64,000 nucleotides of DNA from Rhizopus arrhizus (Eukaryota; Mucoromycota; Mucoromycetes; Mucorales; Rhizopodaceae). The stretch is taken from the NCBI GenBank assembly GCA_024220505.1, contig JAKZZE010000013.1:1-64000 (forward strand), in the 5' to 3' direction. Below the pieces are notes generated by a model. The model worked only from the letters and a program-made list of their open reading frames with translations, made no database searches and was not told the DNA's origin. Position numbers and translations under genes: made by a program. Shown here piece by piece: positions 1-10,876 of this stretch (the stretch's first letter is position 1; every line of letters begins with the position of its first letter).

Positions 1-385
1 AGAAGTATATAAAGCAATATAAGATAAAGAAGTATTTAAAGAGCAAAAAGACAAATAAAGTAGGGTGTTTTACAAAGCGTGGATTGGTTGCCAAGCACCA
101 TTAGATGTCAAATTGATAATAAACAAGAGCCACAACGTAACTGATGAAAAGGTCCACCTTGCAACGATCAGTTAACGAAAAAGTCTCCCAACAGTCTCCT
201 GTGTTGGCCACAAAATCTTGCACCATCACATCAACCCAAAGGGCGAACAATAACTTACACGATTTGTGGCAGAGACAGGAGGCGGGTGCGTGGATAAATC
301 TCTTACCTGATTGTACACGATTGTAAATTATTTCGCAAGATTGGGTAAACGATTTGTTACCCAATTTACACTATTATTTGCAGTG
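1..385 (+). mobile_element. Right terminal segment of CACTA-like element 0 (truncated by window edge)
   Basis: Noncoding. It matches, in the same orientation, the right ends of element 1 (about 7390-7764) and element 2 (about 25090-25467), including the stretch from the motif GATTGGTTGCCAAGCACC to the terminal ATTATTTGCAGTG. It ends at 385, four bases before the next element begins. The rest of the element lies outside the window. Confidence 0.75.
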
Positions 386-389
386 GTGC

Positions 390-1721
390 CACTGCAAATA
401 ATCGTTCCAATTAGGGTACCGGATTGCGCAAGATTGCTCTTCGTTTTGGTAACAAATTGTTACTTTTTTTCCGTGAAAAATATAAATTCGTGCTGTATGG
501 ATCATTTTCGAATTTTGAAAAAAGATTTAGATGTGAAAAAAATAAAGAAATTTAACGATGTTATTATTTTATTTGTAGGGTAAATGTTCATGGAGTTATT
601 CACATTTTTAAAGAAATGTCTTTTTTACCAAATGATCTTTTTTTTGGGAAAGCGTATTTCTCTCCATTGTTTAAAGACCGATATTTTTCTTTTTTTATTT
701 TTGAGGGCAAAATGCGGAAATCAAAAGCACCGTGCGATTATTTTGTACAGAAGAATACATATTAGGAAGGCAGTCTGTGCTTTTTAGCTTAGCTCATTAG
801 AACGTGTAACAGAACGTAACAAATAGTTGCGTTTGGGAAAAAAAAAAGAAGCTGAAAGATTAAAAGTAAAAAAAAAAAGACAAAGTTAAAAAAAGACAAA
901 GTTAAAAAAAAAGACAAAGTTAAAAAAAAAAAAGACAGCGAAAAAAAAAAAAGAATATAGCAATAAAAGGTTTCTTATTCAAATGAAAACAATAATCTAG
1001 AGCAAATATACTTTATAGAAATGCAAATGCTTTTATGTTATAACAAAAGAATACTTGTATATTCTAAAAGAATAAAAAAAATAAAGAAGCTTTGCTCACA
1101 TTTTGCTATAATTAACACATACAAGTACAGCGTTTTTGTTTTTCAAGTAAATAGATTGCTTTATTATTTTTTATGACAAATAATGCAAGAGAATATATGT
1201 TTTTAAGCTTACACTGGTTCATTATTTACATCATGTTTACACATGGATGTAATTTGCCATTAGACCATTAGCCATCAGCCATTAGCCATTAGAGATGTTA
1301 ACATTGCCAACTTCCGTTACCAAAGAGGAATTTTCAGCAGCAAGCATAATAAAAGTTTGATATTCTTATAGCTTTGTCATGTTGGAAAGAACAGCTTCTC
1401 TCATGAGGTTAATGTTCATCATCCGAATGTGTCCCATTAGGAATTCCTACTGTAAAAAAAAAAAAAAAAAAAAAAAAGAAATCGACATTAGACTTAGTTG
1501 TTATTTTTTTTTTAATAAACTTACATTTGACCAGTGCTTGAGCTTTCCTTTTTTCTTATGCCTTTGGCATCTAGAGTATTCCATGAAACAAAACGAGGAA
1601 AAAAAAAGGTTACTTTAAGCACCGACTTTGTTTTTTAAATTTAACATGTTTTTTTGTTATCAGGCATATTTTCTCTTTCTACCAATTTTCTTTGCTATTT
1701 CCAAATTTAAAAACTATAAAC
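390..1721. repeat. Left subterminal noncoding region of element 1
   Basis: No gene is visible. It aligns, with many small differences, to 14025-15240 of element 2, for example the shared stretches around 495-560/14140-14200 and 700-840/14340-14480. It is rich in A/T homopolymers. I take it as the cis-acting left arm of the transposon plus upstream sequence of the transposase gene. Confidence 0.7.
1255..1292. repeat. GCCATTA heptanucleotide minisatellite (element 1 copy)
   Basis: Five imperfect tandem copies of GCCATTA lie in the left arm. The equivalent tract in element 2 (14871-14920) has seven, so copy number differs between sister elements. Confidence 0.85.
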
Positions 1722-4619
1722 ATGAACAACTTCAACGCCACCAAAATTATTTGTACCTGTTCTGAATGCAGCAACCATCCCAATGGATTCAGAATGCTTG
1801 CAAAGAGAACTGTAAGAGGTCATGAACTTATCGACAGAGTTAGAAATAGAGGTTTTTTTGTTTTATTTTTCAATAGAAATCCAAACGTGCTAATTTTCAA
1901 AAAAAAAAAACAAAATAGAATCGAGAAGAGTATCTGAAGCTAACGATAACGGGGAGGAAACTGTCGAATACTCATCAGCCATTCCTGAACCAGTAACTGA
2001 AGGTATATTTTTAATCAGCAAAGTGTTTAATATAAGAAAGGTTTTATTTATTGAAATGTATTTTGCAACTTGTTAGACGGAATGAATGCTGACGAAGAGG
2101 AGGGAATGAGTAATGAAGAACAGCTTCGTCACCTTTTGCTGTTGTTCATTGTGCTTTTTCAAGCAAAGCACCTCTCGGTGAAAGCCGGTGAAGACTTGTT
2201 GGCCTTTCTTTCCTTCTTTGTCCGTTCTCTTGGCCATGGTATGGAGATTCCTACAAGATCTCTACTGCCCGTACTATGGTCAATTATTCCTCTGCCAGTA
2301 ATGGTTTGTCTCGTTTTCCTTGTTTGCTCTGCTTGTCGAAGCGTTTACACTTCTGGAAGCTTGCATTCTCGCTCCTGTGGTTATGTACGCTTCCCTAACA
2401 ACCCTTATCGACAAGCACAACCATGTGGAAATGCTCTTTTTGTAGGCAGCAGTTTAAAGCCAGTGCTTGAGTATCCCTACAACTCAATTACTGAGACTTT
2501 AAAAAAGTTCTTTATGCGACCCAGTTTTGAACAACAAATTGAGCAATGGAGAAGAAGATCAGTTGATGAAGATGTTATGTTCGACATATACGATGGCAGA
2601 GTTTGGAATCAGCTTGTGGATTCAAACGGGCAAATTTTTACCAGTCAACCAAAATCATTGATGGTATCCTTGAATGTGGATTGGTTCCAGCCAAGTGACA
2701 ACATGAAGCATTCTAGTGGTGCCATTTACCTTGCAATCAACAATCTGCCAAGAAATACACGTATGAAGTTTTCCAACATCGTTTTGGCAGGTGTTATTCC
2801 TGGACCACATGAGCCCAACGATGATCAAATACAAATTTCTTGAAGCCATTGGTAGATGAATTGCTTGTACTGTACAATGGTGTTATAATGCCCACTTACG
2901 AAAATCCTAACGGAGAACTAGTTCGTGTGGCGTTAATGTCCATCAACTGTGATATGCCTGCAGCAAGAAAAGTAGCTGGATACATGGGCGCCATGGCTAC
3001 TAAAGCATGTAACAAGTGCTCAACTGCTTTTGGTCGTCTATCAACTGGTACCAGGTCTTCAAAGCCAAACTTTTCTGATTTTAACGATGAAAACTGGGTG
3101 CACAGAACATGGGAGCAGCAGAGATTTGATGCGTACGACTGGTTGACTGCTACGCACAAGGCACAGCAAGAAGAAAAACAAGCAAGTTCTGGTACAAAGT
3201 GGAGTGAAGTACATCGACTTCCTACTTTGATGTGGTGAGATATGTAACTGTCGATCCAATGCATAACTTGTTTCTTGGAACTCCTAAAAAAATGATTGAA
3301 GTCTGGCAGGATTTTGGCTTGCTTGTTTCTACTGATTTTTCAGCAATGGCAACAGAGTCGACTACTATCAGCATTCCTCAACAATACGCTAAGCTATCTG
3401 AAGGTATGTAATACTGCTTGATCGTGTTTATATATACATGGAATAAAGCTTTATTTCATGGTGGAGCAAAATACTTATTTTTTTTAAAAAAAAAAAAAAT
3501 AGGAAAAATCTCTGGTGCTTTTGCCAATATGAAATCAGATGAGTGGAGAACCTGGGTTGTTGTGCTGTCACCTTTCCTGCTCAAACAAAAACTGGCAGGT
3601 GAACATTTTACGAACTGGTTGCGGTATGTCGATGCTGTAAAGTTGGTCACTGGCCCTTCCATCACAGTAGAAGACATAGATACCGCACATCTATTGATGA
3701 AAAACTTTGGCAAGACCTGTGTCGAGCTGTATGGTGAATCTATGCCCACCCCAAATATGCATATGCATCTTCATTTGAAAGAAAGCTTCCTGGACTTTGG
3801 TCCATCATACTCTTTTTGGCTTTATGGCTTTGAACGTCTTAATGGCGATATGAAACATATCAACATCAATTTTAAGACTGGATTTGAAACAACTTATGCT
3901 ACTATGTTCATTCAAAATGTTCACACACAAGATCTAGTATATTCTTTACATTCCTTATCAATTCAACAAACGAAGACATACTCCTACTAATTAAATTTAT
4001 AGAAAAGATAGGTGAGGTTACGAATGACGAGAGTGGTTTAACGCCATTTGATTACTCTCGTTTCATAGACGGACCTAGCTTATTCAATTCAACAATAACT
4101 GGTAGTGAGCCTCTGCCACCCACATCCTTTCCTTTAAATTTCGACAATCGAACCCAACTTATATGCCCAGAACACTATGAACAATTGATTAATTACTACA
4201 CCTATACCTATGCGCTCATCCCTGGCACATTTATCAGCAATATTATTCATTCATTTAAAAATATAAACTTGCTTGGACAAAAATATACGTCATCAAATAA
4301 TAATTCAACTTCTTCATCCTCCTGCATTATCCAAGCTATTATCAACAACGAAATACGCATTGGTCAAGTTTCTTATCTCTTTACACATTCATTTAACAAC
4401 TACACTCATTACTTTGCATTTGTCAATTGGTACAGCCATGCGACCCATCATTTTCCCTCCTTTGATGATACTGGCATTCAAGTGTGGAAAAACCAGTTTG
4501 ACCCAGTCTCACAACAAAATATACTTCCTGTTCACAAAATTCACAATCCAGTAGCAGTGAAGTCATATTTAGATAATCATATTCTTACACTTTCTCTCCC
4601 AAGACGGATCTATATGTAA
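1722..4619 (+). pseudogene. Tnp2/Plavaka-type CACTA transposase, spliced, with frameshifts
   Basis: This is the transposase of element 1. A likely first exon begins at ATG 1722 and holds a short cysteine cluster (CTCSEC), common at the N-terminus of Plavaka transposases. Later exons run to 2002, then 2077-3403, 3503 to about 3930, and about 4003-4619, joined by GT-AG introns (GTATAT at 2003, GTATGT at 3404). Family hallmarks are visible: DIYDGRVW, LNVDWF, INNLPRNTRMK, GVIPGPHEP, CDMPAARK with a CxxC, VDPMHNLFLG, and TPNMHMHLHLKE followed by FWLYGFERLNG. The frame is broken by one-base shifts near 2830 and near 3222. The donor of the last intron is uncertain. The product would cut and rejoin the element ends; this copy looks dead unless the shifts are sequencing errors in an AT-rich region. 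Confidence 0.85.
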
Positions 4620-4729
4620 AAACTATGTCGAAGCGTTCATTCATTCATTTATTATTATTATTATTATTATTGTTTTATTATATATTTTACTAAAGAATCA
4701 TTCAATAGACTTTTTTTTAAAAATTTTAT

Positions 4730-5884
4730 TTAATTTGTGAAGAAACAACAAACCAAGAAAAAAAAAGGGGGAAGAATGCCTACTGCATTGAACTGGAAGT
4801 CGCAAAAGAGGAAGAAGCAGAAACAGAGGTTGGAAAACCAAGAGCAGAAGAAGAAAAGCCCAGGAAGGAAATCGGCATCATCAAGTTTGTCGGGGAACTC
4901 CACCTCAACGTTTTCTATTATTCTTCTAATAGTTGGTGGAGCCCCCTTTTTCTTCATCGACTCCTTGTATCGTTTTTGCAACTCTTCGTGGAATTGCACC
5001 ACCTATAGATTAATTAAGGTATATTAGAAGATGAAACTTGTCAACAACATTTTGCTTACTTCGTTGCTTCTAAATGATGGCCTTTTGACCACGAACGTAC
5101 GGCCGTTCTCGTCCTCTGGCCCATCTTCTTCATCTGACGTCCAGTCAACAGTCAGAATTTTACCAGCGAACGGGAAACGGGCGTCGAACGCGGAAGGGTT
5201 AGCCATATAAACAGATCTCCTGTTAGAGAGTTTCTATTGTAAGGTATCAATGTAAGTATTTCCTATATTTTATAGTATAATCTTCAAAATATTAAATACT
5301 CACCGTATTTATACGGCTACGACAGGTAGTTTTTGGTGAAACAACTGTCTTCCCCTTGGCCTTGCTCATCATGTAGGAATACTTGCTCCTAATTATAGCA
5401 TTTATTTGTGAGGTGGTGAGCAAATCAAAACGATGGTGCTTTCTGGCTTGCTCATACAACAATGCCTTGACTTTTCTGTTATTTTTATGGGCGAAGGTAA
5501 CGTCCAAGTCAAATTCGCTTCTGCGACCAACAACGTAATCACGGTAGTATTCTGCTAAATAACTCTATATGACACAGAAAGGTATAAAATATAGTTATTA
5601 AATTACAATTACTAATTTAATAAATATGTCCTAAACTTACACTGCATTCTTTTTTGGCCGCGTCGACCTCAGCTTCTGAAGCTCGGTGTTGCTGCTGCTG
5701 CTGCTGCTGCTGCTGTTGCTGCTGCTGTTGCTGTTGCTGCAGCAATTGTTGTAATTGCTGTATCTGAGCAGCTATTATCTCTGGTGCGAGACCAGAGGCT
5801 GCTCCGATGGCTTCAGTGCCAACAGGGTTCTCCAAGCGAGGAGCTGTAAAGCTACTGAAGCTTGCAACAGGAACAGGAACAGGA

Positions 5885-5948
<64 letters not shown>

Positions 5949-6060
5949 CAGCAGAAACAGGAACAACGGTGGATGATGATCCAGCAATGCTCATGGAAAT
6001 TCTTGCTCTCTTGGGAGCATTGCTGGGAACGTTGATGGGGGTGGCAGCACGACGAGACAT
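4730..6060 (-). CDS. CACTA accessory-type protein 1 (four exons, polyQ and Ala-Pro rich), unknown function
   Basis: The exons are 5641-6060, 5304-5564, 5060-5233 and 4730-5002. All three introns are GT-AG, short (76, 70 and 57 bp) and phase 0, giving about 375 residues. The N-terminus is basic (MSRRAATPINVPSNAPKRAR), followed by an Ala-Pro repeat of about 12 units, a run of about 17-18 glutamines and a short charged segment. Exon 2 has a helical, basic region (NNRKVKALLYEQARKHH). Exon 3 has an acidic patch (DWTSDEEDGPEDE). Exon 4 starts VVQFHEELQKRY and ends in an odd Phe/Cys-rich tail, so a further intron there is possible. It lies 110 bp from the convergent transposase inside the same transposon. 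No known domain is recognised. It is paralogous to 9092-10386. By analogy with TnpA of plant CACTA elements it may bind element ends; that is inference. Confidence 0.7.
5693..5748 (-). repeat. CAG/CAA tract encoding polyglutamine
   Basis: A mixed CTG/TTG run on the plus strand encodes about 17-18 glutamines in exon 1 of the accessory gene. The mixture of CAG and CAA codons argues for a maintained protein tract rather than a pure microsatellite. Confidence 0.85.
5871..5948 (-). repeat. Hexanucleotide tract encoding Ala-Pro/Val-Pro repeats
   Basis: Near-perfect repeats of GGAGCA (changing to GGAACA at one end) encode the alternating Ala-Pro and Val-Pro region of exon 1. The tract is likely to vary in length between copies. 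Confidence 0.85.
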
Positions 6061-6289
6061 TTTTTAAAACAAATTATATATGGAAGAAAAAAAAAAAAAC
6101 ATAAGTACAAATAAATTGAAGATGAACACAAAACAAGATGATACTTTTGTTTGTTCTACAAAAAAAGCGAAGAAAAAAAAGCCTTTGGAGTTAAAGATAT
6201 TACATTTAAATAAAAAAAAAAAAAAAGAAGAGAAAGTTTAAACTGTTTATGAATAGCCTCTCTGAATGTTTCAATAGTTAAACAGTATT

Positions 6290-7160
6290 AAAGAAGACTT
6301 ATTTTTAATCGACAGTGGATAACTGTAACACTGGTAAAATGAGGCTATAAAAAAGTACTTTTTTTTTTTTCCTTTTTTTTTTTTTTCTTTTTTTTTTTAA
6401 ACAAAACATTCTTTCTAAAAGGTAAGTTCTTAACGTTATATATATTCTATTTCTATTCTTATGGTATTTTTTTTTAGTAAAGTTGTGTTTGTTCCTTTCG
6501 TGATGTTTTAAATGGTCTTTATAAAGTCTCTCCCATGATTATCATTGCTTCTTTTACTTGTTAATATAAACTTGGCTGATGTTTTTTTTTTCTTTTTTTT
6601 TTTTTTATCTCATGATCCATCTAAAGCAAGGTACTATTACTTTTACTATATACTCAATAACTAATAATTATTATAGATGCTTACTGCTTCCCTTTTTTTT
6701 TTTTTTACTTGTTGGTAAAGCTTAGCAAGGTTTTTCTCTTAGCCCATCTAAAGCAAGGTGCTATTATTTTTGCTACATATACTCAATAGCTAATAAATAT
6801 TACAGATGTCTGCTGCTTTTTTAGTCGTTTGTATACGCTTAGCTAGTTTTCTTCCCATGGTCTATCTAAAGAAAGGTACTATTACTTTTATTATATATAC
6901 ACGATAGCTAATAACTATTATAGATGAATGCTGCTTTGCTTTGGCCTTTTCTATCTCTTTTCTGCCTTTGCTTTGGTTCTTAAGTACTGATGTCTTTTCT
7001 TTTGCTTTGAGTACCCAAGTCTTTGAATCCTTGTGTCTTTGAATCCTCGAGCTTGGCTTTTTTTTTTCTTTTTTTTCTTTTTTTTTTTTTTTCTTTTGAG
7101 AACTTTTTGAGTTCCACGAGGCTAATTGATGTATTTTTAGATTAGATGCTGCTATTCTGG
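6290..7160. repeat. Right internal noncoding repeat region of element 1
   Basis: Three imperfect copies of a unit near 120-150 bp lie here (starting near 6568, 6718 and 6837), each with a GCTTAGC-like start and the core CTATCTAAAGAAAGGTACTA. Two copies lie at the matching place in element 2 (15705 and 15830). The region also has several long poly-T stretches and no coding sequence. Subterminal repeat arrays are typical of CACTA elements and may be protein-binding sites. Confidence 0.7.
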
Positions 7161-7307
7161 TGACATTAGGTAAGTCAAGTACACTTTTAAAATGCTACAA
7201 GCAAAGAAATACTATGTATTGTTATTATTATTTTATTCAAATAAAAAAAAAAGCTATTTTTTATAAACAAAATCCCTATTTTTTTGTGTATATAAAGCAA
7301 TATTTAT

Positions 7308-7440
7308 TGCAATATGAATGGTCAATAAAGAAGTATATAAAGCTATATAAGTGGTTCATAAAGAAGTATATAATGCAATATGAGTGGTCAATAAAGAAGT
7401 ATATAAGGCAACATGAGTGGTTTATAAAAGAGCGAAAAGA
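7308..7440. repeat. Subterminal tandem repeat of about 34 bp, element 1
   Basis: Four tandem units have the core GTGGTCAATAAAGAAGTATA. The same array occurs at 25015-25140 in element 2, and a related motif (CCAATAAAGAAG or CCAATAAGGAAG) recurs in the right arm of element 3 around 12940-13025. Position and repetition suggest binding sites for an element-encoded protein. Confidence 0.8.
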
Positions 7441-7767
7441 CAAATAAAGTAATGATTTACAAAGCGTGATTGGTTGCCAAGCACCATTAGATATCAAATT
7501 GATAATAAACAAGAGCCACAACGTAACTGATGAAAGATCCATCTTGCAAGATCAGTTAACGAAAAAGTCTCCCAACAGTCTCCTGTGTTGGCCACAAATC
7601 TTGAACCATCAATTAACCAAAGGGCAAACAATAACTTACACGATTTGTGGCAGAGACAGGAGGCTGTGCGTGGATAAATCTCTTACCTGATTGTACACGA
7701 TTGTAAATTATTTCACAAGATTGGTAAACGATTTGTTACCCAATTTACACTATTATTTGCAGTGGGC

Positions 7768-9091
7768 CACTGCACCCAATCACCGTTATCCAAGTTGATA
7801 AAGTTGATCTTTTTTGATAGTGGTAATTCTATTAAATGAGTGAGAACTCGGATTTAAATGTTAGAAAGCTGATTTTTATATCAGAAGAAAGCTTGAAAAA
7901 AATAGATTGTAAATCTATAAAAATAATCAAAAGTATATAATATGTTTGTTGAATAAAAAGACATTGTATTTTTTAAAAAAATAAATAATTTTCTGTTGTG
8001 CTACATGATGCCATACAAGATTACAAATTGGGAAGACTATGCTTTTTCAACTTCAGTGCAATATTTTTTAACTTCAACAAAGATCGAAAACACAGTTCTA
8101 TTGGCCTACAAGCTCGGAAATCCAAGTGATTGAGTCGTGGCGTTTTCTTTTCAAGCATTCTTCGGCTCTCATGTCGTATTTTACAAAAAAAAAACTTTGT
8201 TTAATACAAAAGGAGATTTATTTTGGTTACTAATGAACAAAAGAAAAAAAAAAAAAAAAGAAGAAAGAGTGAAGAGGCACATATGAATAAGAGGGATGAA
8301 ACTCTTATATAAGTGCATAATATCGCTATAATAATAAGTATAAAAGTATGTGTTTATAAATTGGAACAAAAAAAAAAAGAATGTGAATATGGTAGAAAAT
8401 TTAAAAGATTGAATAAAATATATAAAAAAAGAAGGATTCTTTTGGCTCTAAAGAAGTTAAACTTGTTTTAAAGCTGAAAAAGATATGTTTTAAATAGTAA
8501 GATCACGGCATAAAAAAGACAGAGTATTTTTGATAATCATTTTTATTTTTTGAGAGTAAAGAAAAAAAAGGCGGCAACGGAATGAATGTCTATTATGCTA
8601 CACGTCTTGAGATTTCTATGAAAAGGTTAAAAAACAAAAGAAAAAGTATTTTGTTACTAAGTACTTTTGAAAAAAAAAAAAAAAATACATTCCCAGCATT
8701 GACATTACAAAAGGAATCTCCATTCAATGTATTGTTTAAACTTGAATAAAAAAAAGGAGTGTTTTAAATTTGGGCTTTAAAAAAAAAGTACTTTAGAAAT
8801 TTTTTCATTAAAAAAAAAATAAAAGTGGACCAAATATGACGAAGGTGGAAAGCATCAAACAGAAATCTAAAATAGGATTCAAAGACCACAATACAAACGG
8901 CAAACTGATTTTATCTGTAACCAAATCTAGAATGAAACAAAGGTAAAAAAAAAAATTTAAATTTAAAGATCTAAACACCGCTTTCATTTTTTTTTTTTGT
9001 TTTATTTATTTCACAAGTTTTTTTTTTTTAAAACAGCAAGTTGATTTCATCCAACTCTATTTCACCACCAAAAGCCCAAGCGATACTCTCT
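7768..9091. other. Left noncoding arm of element 3
   Basis: AT-rich sequence with many poly-A and poly-T runs. I see no exon, hallmark transposase motif or clear repeat family beyond the terminal CACTGCAC. Confidence 0.5.
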
Positions 9092-10386
9092 TCAGTTATA
9101 TTTTCTTTTTTCAGTTATATTTTCTTTTTTGATGAAGTCAGGAACAGGCAACGAGCATTTTCTTTGTATACGAGGAAGAAATTGGATGCTGCTATTTCCA
9201 GTTCTTTGCCTCTTTGCCTTGTCACTTGCTATCTGATCATCCAACAGCTTAAAAAATTCGGTACACTGAATATTGGATAATTAGTTGATTGCGCTTAAAA
9301 AGATATTAATTAAACTTACAGCAGGTGATCTGTACTTTGGTACGCGAACTTCAAAATAATCAACTGTTTTCTTGCACAAGACAGACATACGTTCCTTTTC
9401 AGTAAAAGGAGCCATTCTATCTGGATTTTGCTCCAGAAGAATTTCCTCCACCTTATCGATTGTTTCATTGTTGTACATGTCTTCTTCTTCAGACATGTAT
9501 TGCTGTTGAAGCAAATACTCACAGTTTGGATAGCTTTCGTAAACGCCTTGATCCTTGTACTGCTCGTATATAGCCTTACGAGCTCTTGTTTTCTAAAAAA
9601 CAAAGTTAGTTATGCGATTACAATATTTTATGTGGCACTTACAGCGCTTCTACGGGTGACTTTTGCTGCTTTTCGTTTTCTTATAAATTCTTCAACTGGA
9701 TCTTCCTCTTCACCTGTGGATATTCCCGCCTTCTTTGTATAATATTGGCGCTCGAGGTACTTGCGCAAATCGCGGTTGTTGGTATTTTTATATGAATAAT
9801 GGCTATTCACATAATCCTGCAGCAATTTAAATACTCTTTGATTTTCAGCAGACTTCAGAGGCTTTTCAAGAACATATTGAGATGATGGCGGCAGGTTGTT
9901 GTAGTGATTTCTCACAGCATCCTATATTTCAGAGAAAAGCGATTAGTATATTTGTTTAAAATTGAATTTTAATGTTCTTACTTTGACAGCAGTAGCAATC
10001 GGCTTTGCGCCTTTGCCTGATTCTGCTTCAAGCTCATCGTATGCTTCTTTGAGCTTGCTGTATGCTACTTGCAAGGCCTGCTTTTCCTCTTGCTCTTTTC
10101 GAAGCATCTCCTTCAAACCATCATTTTCTTTTCTTAGCTCCATATAAATGGAAAAAGAAAGAGATACTTCATCAGTCTCCATGTCTTCGGCTTGGCGCAT
10201 TCGCTTCTGAACATGGGTCATGGGAGGAAAACCAGGCCTAGGATAGGCAAAGCTATCTGGAATGGCATCGCTTGAAGCAAGCTCAGGAACAACAGCACGA
10301 GAAGGAACAGCGATTGGTTGCCCAACATAGTTAGAGCCACGAGCATTGGCAGGAGCAGGGTTGAATTGAATACCACGATCAGACAT
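9092..10386 (-). CDS. CACTA accessory-type protein 2 (four exons, coiled coil), paralogue of 4730-6060
   Basis: The exons are 9982-10386, 9643-9921, 9320-9592 and 9092-9265. The introns are GT-AG, 60, 50 and 54 bp, all phase 0, giving about 376 residues with no frame break. The start at 10386 (MSDRGIQFNPAPANARG) follows an AT-rich leader. Residues of about 75-125 form a charged coiled coil (MELRKENDGLKEMLRKEQEE). Exon 2 contains ENQRVFKLLQDYV and a basic end (EEFIRKRKAAKVTRR). Exon 3 has an acidic patch (YMSEEEDMYNNE) and exon 4 begins CTEFFKLLDDQI. Exon number, intron phases, total length and segment order match the protein of element 1, although sequence identity is low. No known domain is recognised. 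It is the only gene of its transposon, which suggests a role in transposition or in regulating it. Confidence 0.75.
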
Positions 10387-10596
10387 ATTGTTATAAGAGT
10401 AATTTGAAATAAAGACAAGTGAGCTTGGCATCAAAATTGAATCTTTCTTAAATATCATCGAGTTTACAATGAAACTCAGTCTTAGTATAGCAAAAAAAAA
10501 AAATATAAAAAGATTTCCTTTTCGAAATTTTGTTCCTTTTTTTTTCTTTCTGTTCAGCAATTTCCTTTTTCAACATCGCTCCGGTTATCGCAAGGT

Positions 10597-10628
<32 letters not shown>

Positions 10629-10876
10629 GAAAAAGAAAAAGAAAAAAAGAAAACTTTAGTTCTAACATGCTGTAGTAGACATTCATACATGTATTCATGG
10701 CTGCTGTAGTTACTTTGGTTCTTTGCATATCTGCTCAAAAGGTAAATACATTCATATCTTTCAGTAATCTTTATTAAAAGTAAAATTAGCTTCCTTTAGT
10801 TCGTGGCTGAAGCTTTATGGATGTCTTGGCATCCTGTTTTGTTAGTAAAAGAGCTTTAAGGTAAATAAATCAAGTA

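Larger units (their letters stand above)
390..7764 (+). mobile_element. CACTA-like (Plavaka-type) DNA transposon, element 1
   Basis: The ends are inverted repeats: it starts CACTGCAAATAAT at 390 and finishes ATTATTTGCAGTG at 7764. It contains a Tnp2-type transposase pseudogene on the plus strand and a convergent four-exon gene on the minus strand, flanked by long noncoding subterminal regions with internal repeats. The 3-bp flanks are TGC on the left and GGC on the right, so a clean target duplication is not seen. Both neighbours are other CACTA ends, which may have blurred it. Known CACTA elements start CACTA/CACTG, make 3-bp duplications and often encode a second protein. Assignment to the CACTA superfamily rests on the termini together with the transposase. 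Confidence 0.8.

Noticed and set aside
101..364. Short reading frames in the CACTA right arm, also at 7160-7690 and 24958-25393
   Set aside because: The frames are not conserved between the three copies of the arm and carry no domain; they are noncoding repeat sequence.
4737..5027. Plus-strand Lys-rich reading frame opposite exon 4 of accessory gene 1
   Set aside because: It lies antisense to a spliced gene whose introns and phases fit on the minus strand, and its composition follows from that sequence.
5755..6067. Arg-Ser, Leu-rich and Gly-Ala reading frames over the CAG and GGAGCA tracts
   Set aside because: Repetitive DNA is open in several frames; only the minus-strand frame joins the downstream exons.
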